The notes under the pieces were generated by a model. The model ran no database searches. It had not been told where the DNA came from and worked only from the letters and a program-made list of their open reading frames with translations. A stretch of DNA of 64,000 bases, taken from positions 40,916 to 104,915 of the forward strand of contig NZ_BCUY01000004.1 in the NCBI RefSeq assembly GCF_001591465.1. Reading direction: 5' to 3'. Position numbers and translations under genes: made by a program. Every line of letters starts with the position of its first letter. Positions within the stretch are counted from its first letter, which is position 1. The DNA is from Cytobacillus firmus NBRC 15306. Its GTDB lineage: Bacteria; Bacillota; Bacilli; Bacillales; Cytobacillaceae. Of the stretch, positions 57,022-64,000 are shown one piece after another.

Positions 57022-59422
57022 TTTTTCCCCTCCCCGATATTCTCAGTTTCACAAGTGTGTACACTCCTAAGGAAGCAATGCCAAGCACGAATATTTCAAG
57101 CATGGTATCAATTCCACGGAAGTCTACAAGTATCGCGTTAACAATATTTCTTGCCCCGGCTAGTTCATATGAATTTTCATAATAATAGGCGATAGGCTTG
57201 AATAATCTTGTTCCATTAGCTGATAAGGCAAGAATTGCCACTATGGCCCCAACACCAATGGAAATCACTAAATTTGTCATTCTGAATTTTACTCTTTCGG
57301 CTTTCCTGCGCATTTCCGGCAAATGATAGAAACATAAAAGAAAAAGGGCAGTTGTTACTGTCTCAACCACCAGCTGGGTTAAAGCTAAATCCGGTGCGCG
57401 GAAAATGACAAAGAAAAGTGAGACCAGGTATCCAAGAGCACCAACGGCAACTATAGCCGTCAGCCTTGATTTGGAAAAAAGGACGGTTAAGGCTGCTGTT
57501 AACATACTAATGATCAACACACCTTCATATATGCTGACAGGTGCATTATTGCTGGCATCAAAGGCTGCTCCATCAAAATAAAATAGCGAACCTCCAACAA
57601 TAATTATTAGAAAAGTGAAGATATACACAAAATAGTCACGTATATAACCTGTCATATATCTCTTTGTAAGTGAGAAGGACATGTCTTCCATTTTGCCGAG
57701 CCCTTGATTGTAGAAATTATTAAAAGTCATGCTATACGGGTAGATCGAATAAATGCCAATCCACTTTTTTAGATATAGATATAGCAGAGCCCCTGCTCCG
57801 ACGACTCCAATGGTCATAAACAATTCTGCATTCCAGCCATGCCAGGCACTGATCTTGATTTCAATTTCCCCAGGCTGGGAATAGGCAGGTAAAACAGCTC
57901 CCATTGCCGGCTTAAGAATGTATTGGGAGAGCACATTAGGGAAAAAGAAAATGATAATAACCAGGGAAGATAGAATAACCGGAGGAACTAACATCCCAAC
58001 AGGTGCTTCGTGGACTGCTTTTTCCAGCTTTTTCGGCTTGTATTTCCCGGTAAAGGTCTTAAAAATTATGATCATGCTATAGATAAAAGTAAACACACTG
58101 GCTGCCCAGGCGATAACAGGGAAAATCACACCTAAGGACTCCATGCTGAAAATAGACATATCAGAAGCATTCAACACAGCGGTAAAAAACATTTCTTTAC
58201 TTAGAAATCCATTAAATGGAGGAAGTCCGGCCATTGAAAAGCCGCCAATTATAGCAAGGGTGAAAGAAATAGGCATCAGGTGCATCAAACCGCCAAGTCT
58301 TCTAATATCCCTTGTTCCGGTTTCATGGTCAATGATCCCCACAACCATAAACAAACTTCCCTTAAACGTAGAGTGATTGATTAAATGAAAGATTGCAGCA
58401 AGCACCGCTGCTGCATACATCGACGCTTCATCACCCCTGCCGTAATACAGGGATGCTGACCCCATGCCAAGCAGACTCATGATCAGCCCGAGCTGGCTAA
58501 TGGTTGAGTACGCCAATAAAGCCTTTAAGTCAGTTTGTTTTACAGCATTAAGAGAACCATACAGCAATGTTACAAGCCCGGCGCTGCTTACAAGCCAAAA
58601 CCACTCTGCAGTTCCTCCAAAAATCGGCGTCATACGCGCGACTAAGTATATCCCCGCTTTAACCATTGTCGCAGAGTGCAGGTAAGCACTAATAGGTGTT
58701 GGAGCTTCCATTGCATCCGGAAGCCATATGCTGAATGGGAATTGTGCGGATTTTGTAAACGCCCCAATGAGAAGAAGAATCATGGCAGGCAAAAATAAAG
58801 AATGCTCATATATAGAGTCTGTTTGATTAATTATTTCACGGATGCTGAATGTTTCTGTCATCATTGACAGCATGATAAATCCGGCAAGCATGGCAAGTCC
58901 GCCAAAAATCGTAATATTCATTGATTTCTGTGCCCCATACCTCGATTTTTCCCTTTGATACCAGTAAGCGATCAGCAAGAAAGATGAGATGCTTGTCAAT
59001 TCCCAAAAAACATACAAAACCAGAATGTTATCAGAGAAAACCAAACCAAGCATGGCTCCCATGAATAAAAGTAAATAAATATAGAAATTATGCAGTGATT
59101 CTTTCAGCTTTGACAAGTAATATATGGAATACAGCACAACCAGGGCCCCAATGCCTGTAATGAGTAATCCAAAGACTAAGCTTAATCCATCAATATATGT
59201 TGTGTAATTTATTCCAAATGACGGGATCCAGGGTACAGAAATAAAAACCGAATCTCCATTTGAAACAATTGGAATATATTTAAGCAAATACAGAAAAATG
59301 ACCGATGGCACTATTAGCACAAACCAGCCAGTATGTATGCGGGGTGTTACCATTCTATAAATTACCGGAACAATTATTGCAAATAAAAATGGAACTAAAA
59401 CCATTATGTGCAGCCAGGACAA
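57005..59422 (-). CDS. mrpA: Na+/H+ antiporter subunit MrpA
   Basis: Largest Mrp subunit, 805 residues with about 20 spans. The N-terminal NuoL-like part carries the conserved Glu in VFWELTSISSFLLIAYWY (near 138-155) and lysines near FTKSAQFPFSIWLPDAMEAP (near 220-240); the C-terminal MbhD/DUF4040-type part ends with a MrpB-like region. The complex exchanges cytoplasmic Na+ (and K+) for external protons, supporting salt and alkaline tolerance. TTG 59422 follows GGGAGGGG; codons upstream in frame lack an RBS. First gene of mrpABCDEFG. Confidence 0.95.
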   Translation of the reverse strand: MSWLHIMVLVPFLFAIIVPVIYRMVTPRIHTGWFVLIVPSVIFLYLLKYIPIVSNGDSVFISVPWIPSFGINYTTYIDGLSLVFGLLITGIGALVVLYSIYYLSKLKESLHNFYIYLLLFMGAMLGLVFSDNILVLYVFWELTSISSFLLIAYWYQREKSRYGAQKSMNITIFGGLAMLAGFIMLSMMTETFSIREIINQTDSIYEHSLFLPAMILLLIGAFTKSAQFPFSIWLPDAMEAPTPISAYLHSATMVKAGIYLVARMTPIFGGTAEWFWLVSSAGLVTLLYGSLNAVKQTDLKALLAYSTISQLGLIMSLLGMGSASLYYGRGDEASMYAAAVLAAIFHLINHSTFKGSLFMVVGIIDHETGTRDIRRLGGLMHLMPISFTLAIIGGFSMAGLPPFNGFLSKEMFFTAVLNASDMSIFSMESLGVIFPVIAWAASVFTFIYSMIIIFKTFTGKYKPKKLEKAVHEAPVGMLVPPVILSSLVIIIFFFPNVLSQYILKPAMGAVLPAYSQPGEIEIKISAWHGWNAELFMTIGVVGAGALLYLYLKKWIGIYSIYPYSMTFNNFYNQGLGKMEDMSFSLTKRYMTGYIRDYFVYIFTFLIIIVGGSLFYFDGAAFDASNNAPVSIYEGVLIISMLTAALTVLFSKSRLTAIVAVGALGYLVSLFFVIFRAPDLALTQLVVETVTTALFLLCFYHLPEMRRKAERVKFRMTNLVISIGVGAIVAILALSANGTRLFKPIAYYYENSYELAGARNIVNAILVDFRGIDTMLEIFVLGIASLGVYTLVKLRISGRGKSERAK

Positions 59423-59644
59423 ACAGATCCCCTCCCTTTTTAAAATTTCAGGTGACATTACTGTTTAAACTTCAGGGTATTAACTGTCTTTTAAAGTATG
59501 CTTCCCTATTCATCAAACCATTAACTCTGAACTTGATTAATTTTAATGAATGACATTGACTGTTCAGGTTGCATAAGCTATAGTCATACATAGTTTAATT
59601 TATGGACACTACTATTTTTCACATCTATTCGAGGTGAGTTTACA

Positions 59645-60331
59645 GTGAAGAAACTAAAAGGACGAATGGACGAAAGCATTCTTGTTTGCGTTTATTACGG
59701 CCCAAATGGTGAAAAGTTAATTCGCCGAGGATGCCAAATAGCAAGTATGCTAGATTGTCCTTTATATATTTTGACCATTGATCCAAAACCTTTTGATGAA
59801 ATGGATGCGGAGAAATCCCATTACATCACCAGGTGGAAACAATTAGCCGAACACTTTAGTGCTGATGCTTTCATTTTGAAGGATAATGATAAGCGGCCAG
59901 TATCCAAAGTAATCACCGAAGTGGCAAGAGAAAAAGGCATTACACAAATAATTCTTGGCCAAACAGCTCAAAGCCGCTGGGAACAAATTGCCAAGGGGTC
60001 CATCATCAATACACTTCTTCGTGAGATTCCATTTGTGGATCTTCATATCATTTCTGTGTCCCGCTACCTGAAAGATCAGGAGGGGCAGTTTGAAAAAGGC
60101 GTACGTGCATACCTCGTAAAGGATGGCAGCAACTATCGTGTGACATTCAAACATACGAAGGATGCTGAATATGAAGGGATCTTCTTTAAAGATCAGGGTA
60201 CTGACTTTAATAATGGGGTTTTTAAATTTATGAAAGACCAGATGACACTTCAAGTCATTGTAACTGAAGACATAATATCAGACTTAACTAATGTTGATTT
60301 AGATGATTCCTTGAATGATGATGATGAATAA
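59645..60331 (+). CDS. Stand-alone KdpD-type universal stress protein
   Basis: 228 residues. A UspA-like domain (about 10-140) matches the Usp domain of KdpD sensor kinases: ILVCVYYGPNGEKLIRRG at the start and GQTAQSRWEQIAKGSIINTL near 108-127 (the G-x-S/R-W and GS elements). No histidine kinase domain follows; instead there is a C-terminal segment of about 90 residues, very acidic at the end (DLDDSLNDDDE). In S. aureus the KdpD Usp domain binds c-di-AMP, so a signalling role in ion balance is a guess. Divergent from mrpA; GTG 59645 follows GAGGTGAG. Confidence 0.8.
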   Translation: MKKLKGRMDESILVCVYYGPNGEKLIRRGCQIASMLDCPLYILTIDPKPFDEMDAEKSHYITRWKQLAEHFSADAFILKDNDKRPVSKVITEVAREKGITQIILGQTAQSRWEQIAKGSIINTLLREIPFVDLHIISVSRYLKDQEGQFEKGVRAYLVKDGSNYRVTFKHTKDAEYEGIFFKDQGTDFNNGVFKFMKDQMTLQVIVTEDIISDLTNVDLDDSLNDDDE

Positions 60332-60338
60332 AGATTAC

Positions 60339-60372
60339 TTCCTCCTCTGCTGAAATGCGGAGGAGTTTTTTA
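60339..60372 (+). terminator. Terminator of the Usp gene
   Basis: CTCCTC...GAGGAG stem with an inner GC pair and TGAAAT loop, then six T residues. Confidence 0.85.
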
Positions 60373-60387
60373 TGCTTTCAAATCAGA

Positions 60388-60972
60388 CTAGAGATTAACA
60401 TCCACCTTGATTAATTGCTTTTGACCTCTCTCAATTCCTAAATAACGCAATGTTTCAGCTGATGAATGGTGATTATAAATCGACATAATGATCGATATGG
60501 CAATCCCTTTTCTGTAAGCATGATAACCAAAGGTTTTACGGAGTGTGTGTGTTCCGATTTTCCCCTCTATTCCCGCTTCCTTTGCAGCACTATTTATGAT
60601 CCGGTAAGCCTGCTGGCGGGTTATTGGCTGATTATTCTTCTTGGATTTAAAAAGAAAATCGCATTCAGTAAAATCATGCTGGGAAAAATACTTTTTTAAT
60701 TCTTTTTTTACACTGTTATTTAAAAAATAGGCTTTCTGTTCATTGCTGTTTTTAGATTCGGCACCATTGTTTAAATCATCAATATATATAAATTCCTTTA
60801 TTTCTTTCCCATCTGAAACATCACTGATTCTCAAAGAAAGCAGGTCACTGACTCTAATGCCTGTATTTATTCCCAATACAAACAGCAATAGGTCCCGCTG
60901 TGATTGTCTCTTTAAAATCTCTTTAATTTTATTAATACTTTTGATGTCCTTGATAGGATCAACATATTCCAC
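60388..60972 (-). CDS. Small tyrosine recombinase/integrase
   Basis: 194 residues: essentially only the catalytic domain, similar in size to YoeC-type proteins of Bacillus. Catalytic residues are recognisable: Arg in NTGIRVSDLLSLR (near 36-48), His-x-x-Arg in GTHTLRKTFGYH (near 137-148), His in YNHHSSAETLRYLGI with the nucleophilic Tyr (near 162-176). GTG 60972 follows AGGAGGG. No other mobile-element gene or att site is visible nearby. A 12-bp inverted repeat straddles its promoter. It may be a domesticated remnant of an integration event that brought in the mrp block; that is inference. Confidence 0.85.
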   Translation of the reverse strand: MEYVDPIKDIKSINKIKEILKRQSQRDLLLFVLGINTGIRVSDLLSLRISDVSDGKEIKEFIYIDDLNNGAESKNSNEQKAYFLNNSVKKELKKYFSQHDFTECDFLFKSKKNNQPITRQQAYRIINSAAKEAGIEGKIGTHTLRKTFGYHAYRKGIAISIIMSIYNHHSSAETLRYLGIERGQKQLIKVDVNL

Positions 60973-60990
60973 TAGATTCCCTCCTGCATC

Positions 60991-61033
60991 TAATGTTACT
61001 TAATTATATCCTATCAGAAACTAAGTAACATTA
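60991..61033. repeat. 12-bp inverted repeat over the recombinase promoter
   Basis: TAATGTTACTTA (60991-61002) and TAAGTAACATTA (61022-61033), perfect, with a 19-base spacer. The spacer contains the minus-strand -10 TATAAT, and the distal arm covers the -35 region; the near arm is about 19 bases before the GTG start. Probably an operator; the spacer is too long for a classical tyrosine recombinase core site. Confidence 0.75.
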
Positions 61034-61065
61034 CAAACAATTCATTTGTATTTTTGTCCACAACA

Positions 61066-61102
61066 GAAACATGCAAGAGAAGTACATTCCCTTGCATGTT
61101 TC
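61066..61102 (-). terminator. Hairpin after bofC, probable terminator
   Basis: Perfect 12-bp stem GAAACATGCAAG/CTTGCATGTTTC with a 13-nt loop, five bases after the bofC stop. The T run is weak. Confidence 0.65.
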
Positions 61103-61106
61103 ACCG

Positions 61107-61655
61107 CTAATTCGCATGCTTTTCACCGGCAGTATAGCTTTTAAAGGTTTCCAGAACTTCGACATATCGATCTTTTGAAACAATTGGTATTCCTTTTTTT
61201 AATTCTTCACATTTTGCACTTTCTAATTTTCCTAAGTCGATTTGAAAGAATGACTGGATAATATTCGTATTTTGCGGCTTTCCATTGAAGATAGTAAGTG
61301 TTCCGTCCTCCGTTACACCGAAATACCCATTTGCTTTTAATAACGGTGAAATATCATCCACTTTCCTGCGGAATACCATATAATCTATATCCATATCAAC
61401 AAGTTGCCATTGATCATATTTAGCCCAGAAATCTTCAAGAGTCCATATGGTTTCCTCTATCGTTTCCTGGCTCACTTCCCCATCCAGATATTCCCTTTCC
61501 AAAATGACCTCCATCTTAAGCGGACCTTCAATTTGTTCCTCTGCTGCCATAGCATATATAGATGTGCTGTTAGATAAAAAATTGAATGTATCCGGATGGA
61601 AGAAGAGATATAAGGAAGCAGCTCCTGCTAGTAGCAGGCCCCATATGGTTCTCAT
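61107..61655 (-). CDS. bofC: BofC intercompartmental signalling protein
   Basis: 182 residues: an N-terminal signal/anchor (about 3-20) and an extracytoplasmic two-domain body with LEREYLDGEVSQETIEETIW (N-domain) and VTEDGTLTIFNGKP (C-domain), matching Bacillus BofC. It is secreted from the forespore into the intermembrane space and delays pro-sigma-K processing by restraining SpoIVB. GAGGTGATC precedes the ATG. In B. subtilis it is close to ruvA; here the mrp block lies between. Confidence 0.9.
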   Translation of the reverse strand: MRTIWGLLLAGAASLYLFFHPDTFNFLSNSTSIYAMAAEEQIEGPLKMEVILEREYLDGEVSQETIEETIWTLEDFWAKYDQWQLVDMDIDYMVFRRKVDDISPLLKANGYFGVTEDGTLTIFNGKPQNTNIIQSFFQIDLGKLESAKCEELKKGIPIVSKDRYVEVLETFKSYTAGEKHAN

Positions 61656-61771
61656 GATCGATCACCTCGATTAAATAGTAACTTCTTCACTATCTGCCTG
61701 GCCTGTTTTTCCAGATCTTTATGATTAGTTTGGCCAAAATTTGCATGTTTATCCTGAAAAAATTTTATATG

Positions 61772-61804
61772 TAAAAAGGGGCAAAGCTCAGCTGCTTTTA
61801 CCCC
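61772..61804 (-). terminator. Terminator of the CoxA-like gene
   Basis: GGGGTAAAAGC/GCTTTGCCCC stem with one bulge and an AGCTGA loop, then a T tract on the minus strand. Confidence 0.75.
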
Positions 61805-61817
61805 TAATAGTAATTCG

Positions 61818-62561
61818 TTATTTTTCACTGCGGAATAAGTTTTTTAAATCCCAGTCAATTTGCTCTCTTGGGCCTCCATCACGAAGATTGTTATCAATGT
61901 TTCTTAAACGGCTGAATGTTCCTTCGTCTGTTACCACCTTTGCAGATCTTCCCCTCAGATATGGCTCGACAGCTTCGTGAATCGCTTCTTTCGTTTGTTC
62001 TTCCTTATCGTAATCAGTCAGATCTACAGCAATCAAAACATTGCTGCCATAGGTAACAGACCTGACGTCTTCAACATTTGGAACAGATGCTGCAACATCG
62101 CCAATTTTTTCAGCAAGCTCACCTTCATAAGCCTGATAATAAGAATTTTTGGCTTGTCGTGTATTGTCATCGAGATGGCCATGATAATTTGCATCGCTAT
62201 GGCTAAAACGATTATCTTTCATAAAAAAGCTGCGATCTCTGTCTGCAATAGGAATAGTAGGGTTTCCGGTATTTTCGTTCCGGACTCTCCCGGCATTATT
62301 GTCCACTTGGTTATAGCGGGTGTTTTCCCCCTCGCCTCCAAGCGTATGATCCATCATTTCTGTCAGAAGCCCATCATTATCGGTACCATCTTCCACCCGG
62401 ACATTGCCGCCGCGGTTTCCGTGATTTTCATTCGAGTAATATCCCATGGGCTGACCAATTTCATTGTTCCGTTCAACACCTGCGTCTTCGTTCGTTCCGC
62501 ATCCTGTCAATCCCATTGATAAAATGGCAGCCATCGGCACTGCAAGCAGTTTCTTGTGCAA
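61818..62561 (-). CDS. YhcN/YlaJ family sporulation lipoprotein (CoxA-like)
   Basis: 247 residues. A lipoprotein signal ends at LTGCG (cysteine near residue 21), then an Asn/Asp/Gly-rich linker (about 25-130), then the YhcN/YlaJ domain with YEGELAEKIGDVAASVPNVEDVRSV-type start and SNVLIAVDLTDYD near 165-180. Position beside safA and bofC matches B. subtilis coxA, a spore cortex protein; orthology is by context. TTG 62561 follows GAGGGGGG. Confidence 0.82.
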   Translation of the reverse strand: MHKKLLAVPMAAILSMGLTGCGTNEDAGVERNNEIGQPMGYYSNENHGNRGGNVRVEDGTDNDGLLTEMMDHTLGGEGENTRYNQVDNNAGRVRNENTGNPTIPIADRDRSFFMKDNRFSHSDANYHGHLDDNTRQAKNSYYQAYEGELAEKIGDVAASVPNVEDVRSVTYGSNVLIAVDLTDYDKEEQTKEAIHEAVEPYLRGRSAKVVTDEGTFSRLRNIDNNLRDGGPREQIDWDLKNLFRSEK

Positions 62562-62675
62562 GCGAAAAACCCCCCTCGCTAATATTACAAGCCCTGAGCA
62601 TTTCTGCTCTTATTTAGCTTGTGAGCAAAGAAAGGCTTTCATTCTGTCCATTTACGTCCAATTTTTTAATGAGCA

Positions 62676-63668
62676 TTATTTGTTTTTGTCATTGGCAGCA
62701 TATTTAAGAGCTTTAATAAAACGCTGTCTTTCAGCAAACTGCCCTACAGTTAAGTCCAGAACAGGGCGAATTTTCACAGAATCAAGATACGATCTATCCC
62801 TTATTACACGATTCCATTCCCTGAATATATCAGTTGGAAATGCCAATGCATGAAGAAAGCCCTTTTCTTCAAGATTGGATTTTAAGATTGGATATTTTCT
62901 CAAATCTTCAAAGGACCAATTCATATAAGGAAGGATGCGATTTGCATACTGCAGATAATCGGAATGGGGAGCCCCTATTGCTACCAGGTCAAAATCGAGC
63001 AAATATAAAGATTGATCTTTTGCTCTGAGAAAATTATGATGTGCTACATCACCGTGCAGAATTACCTGCTTCCCCGGCTGAAAAAGCCAGGCTTCGTCTT
63101 CCATGCCTTTTAAAGACCAATCTGCCCAGGCTAATAGCTCATTAATAATTTCTTTTTGGACAAAATATCTTACTACAGGGAGATTATTAAGGAAAAGGGT
63201 TGCTCTTTCTCTCCACTTGTCCGCCTGCCTATATGCCGGCACAACCGTTTGATAACGGCTGACCAGCATCTCTGTAGTACCGTGGAATTTCTTCAGCAGC
63301 TCCAGCCCTTCTAAACGATCTGTCTTAAAATAATAAGTAAAAACTTCTTTCGAAGGCGGTAAATACTCCATACAGCCGTAATAAGTCCTGTCAAAAAACA
63401 AAGGCGGTTCTTTGGCAACTTCGTAAAAAATATATGTTTTTGAAAATCCTTCTTTCATTAATGAAGAGGTGAATGCTTCCTGAAGCTTTAGACGGTGATA
63501 GGATGAAAACCCTTTTAGTATAAAGGATCTTTCCTGTGTCCTCAGTAAATAAACCTTCTTTCGGATTGGCTTTAATTCTTCAATTTTAAATGGCAGCTGA
63601 TCCTGCAAATAGGAGAGGAGACGATTTTGAACTAAATCGTCTCCTCCATTATTAACCGTCGTATTCAC
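62676..63668 (-). CDS. CotS-like kinase/phosphotransferase family protein
   Basis: 330 residues of the aminoglycoside phosphotransferase/choline kinase fold. ATP-site and catalytic loop elements: VYLLRTQERSFILKGF near 38-53 (lysine), HGDVAHHNF near 205 (catalytic Asp), and LLDFDLVAIG near 223-232 (metal-binding DFD). It resembles CotS/CotI/YutH, spore coat-associated proteins of unknown substrate. GTG 63668 overlaps the safA end by 17 bases; a good GGAGG lies downstream of it, so the start is not certain. Confidence 0.75.
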   Translation of the reverse strand: MNTTVNNGGDDLVQNRLLSYLQDQLPFKIEELKPIRKKVYLLRTQERSFILKGFSSYHRLKLQEAFTSSLMKEGFSKTYIFYEVAKEPPLFFDRTYYGCMEYLPPSKEVFTYYFKTDRLEGLELLKKFHGTTEMLVSRYQTVVPAYRQADKWRERATLFLNNLPVVRYFVQKEIINELLAWADWSLKGMEDEAWLFQPGKQVILHGDVAHHNFLRAKDQSLYLLDFDLVAIGAPHSDYLQYANRILPYMNWSFEDLRKYPILKSNLEEKGFLHALAFPTDIFREWNRVIRDRSYLDSVKIRPVLDLTVGQFAERQRFIKALKYAANDKNK

Positions 63669-64000
63669 TGCTTTCGTCTATGTTTCTTGGCATTCCGAAA
63701 GGCGCCCCGCCCATTGGGCCAAAACCCTGACCGAAACCTGGTCCCGGACCATAGCCGAATCCCGGACCATACCCCTGCCCTGGACCAAATCCTGGTCCTG
63801 ATCCGTAGCCTCCAGGGGCAAATTGCGGTCCTCCACAGCCGCAATCATTGGAAGCTCCCATCACCGAGCCAGGCATCAATGGCTTTTGAGACATGCCTGG
63901 GGATTCTTCCATTCCCTGCACCTGTGGCATCTGATGCGGCATTTGCATTCCCATATCTTCTGCTCCCATCACACCCGGCGGCATTTGGTGCGGCATCTGT
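63652..64000 (-). CDS. safA: Spore morphogenetic protein SafA, C-terminal part (runs off the window)
   Basis: At least 115 C-terminal codons, with no start inside the window. The chain is rich in Met, Pro, Gln and Gly, with repeats of the type PHQMP and GYGPGFG, a CGCGG cluster near 63834-63846, and the ending ESSEYDG. This is the low-complexity coat-assembly tail of SafA, whose N-terminal LysM domain (outside the window) binds cortex peptidoglycan. Identification rests on composition and on its place next to the coxA-like gene. Confidence 0.75.
   Translation of the reverse strand, partial: QMPHQMPPGVMGAEDMGMQMPHQMPQVQGMEESPGMSQKPLMPGSVMGASNDCGCGGPQFAPGGYGSGPGFGPGQGYGPGFGYGPGPGFGQGFGPMGGAPFGMPRNIDESSEYDG

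Noticed and set aside
60991..61033. Attachment or core site for the tyrosine recombinase
   Set aside because: The 19-base spacer is longer than the 6-8 bases usual for such sites, and its position around the -10 box fits an operator better.

Overview
This window looks like a chromosomal segment of a low-GC, endospore-forming Bacillaceae (Bacillus or Cytobacillus-like). The gene order closely follows the Bacillus subtilis yrhC-to-safA region, and the sporulation genes sigK, pbpI, spoVB, bofC, a coxA-like lipoprotein and safA are all present. Almost every gene lies on the minus strand, so transcription runs from high to low coordinates. No rRNA, tRNA, CRISPR array, insertion sequence or prophage was seen. 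Names rest on recognising protein families by eye; no database search was run.

Layout by coordinate. 1-1500: the N-terminus of sigma-K, then a cluster of very small ORFs with strong ribosome binding sites, including YrzI, punctuated by several terminators. 1487-3689: yrhC, mtnN, yrzA, yrrS; the yrrT and mccAB genes found here in B. subtilis are missing. 3910-12649: pbpI, greA, udk, the tRNA wobble-uridine genes yrrO, yrrN and trmR, then mltG, yrzB, ruvX and yrzL. 12888-16992: alaS behind an alanine T-box, and the permease yrrI. 17115-24364: yrzQ, yrzR, yrrD, a 49-residue ORF, recD2, yrrB, mnmA, its cysteine desulfurase, and cymR. 24744-29453: rarA, an ABC-2 transporter, an RsfA-like regulator, and tcdA. 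29694-33603: 6S-1 RNA, aspS and hisS behind a histidine T-box. 33651-43064: a small HTH-like protein, an SH3b amidase, dtd, relA, apt, recJ, lapA-like and a CDF transporter. 43196-53531: secDF behind a structured leader, comN, spoVB, yrbG, yrzE, yajC, tgt, queA, yrzS, ruvB, ruvA.

53626-60972 is the most distinctive part. A complete Mrp cation/proton antiporter operon (mrpABCDEFG), a divergent stand-alone KdpD-type universal stress protein and a small tyrosine recombinase sit between ruvA and bofC. In B. subtilis no such block lies there. The last gene, mrpG, carries a one-base insertion in a six-C run that replaces its conserved C-terminus. The window then ends with bofC, the coxA-like gene, a CotS-like kinase and the C-terminal part of safA.

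Functional themes are translation quality (three tRNA synthetases, Dtd, and tRNA modification by MnmA, TcdA, TrhP, TrmR, Tgt and QueA), DNA repair (RuvA, RuvB, RuvX, RecJ, RecD2, RarA), stress signalling (RelA, 6S RNA), protein export (SecDF, YajC) and sporulation. The observations most worth a second look are the mrpG frameshift, an apparent AUA start codon in yrzE, a closed structured leader in front of secDF, the mini-ORF cluster beside sigK, a ribosome binding site embedded in the greA terminator, and a 12-bp inverted repeat at the recombinase promoter.
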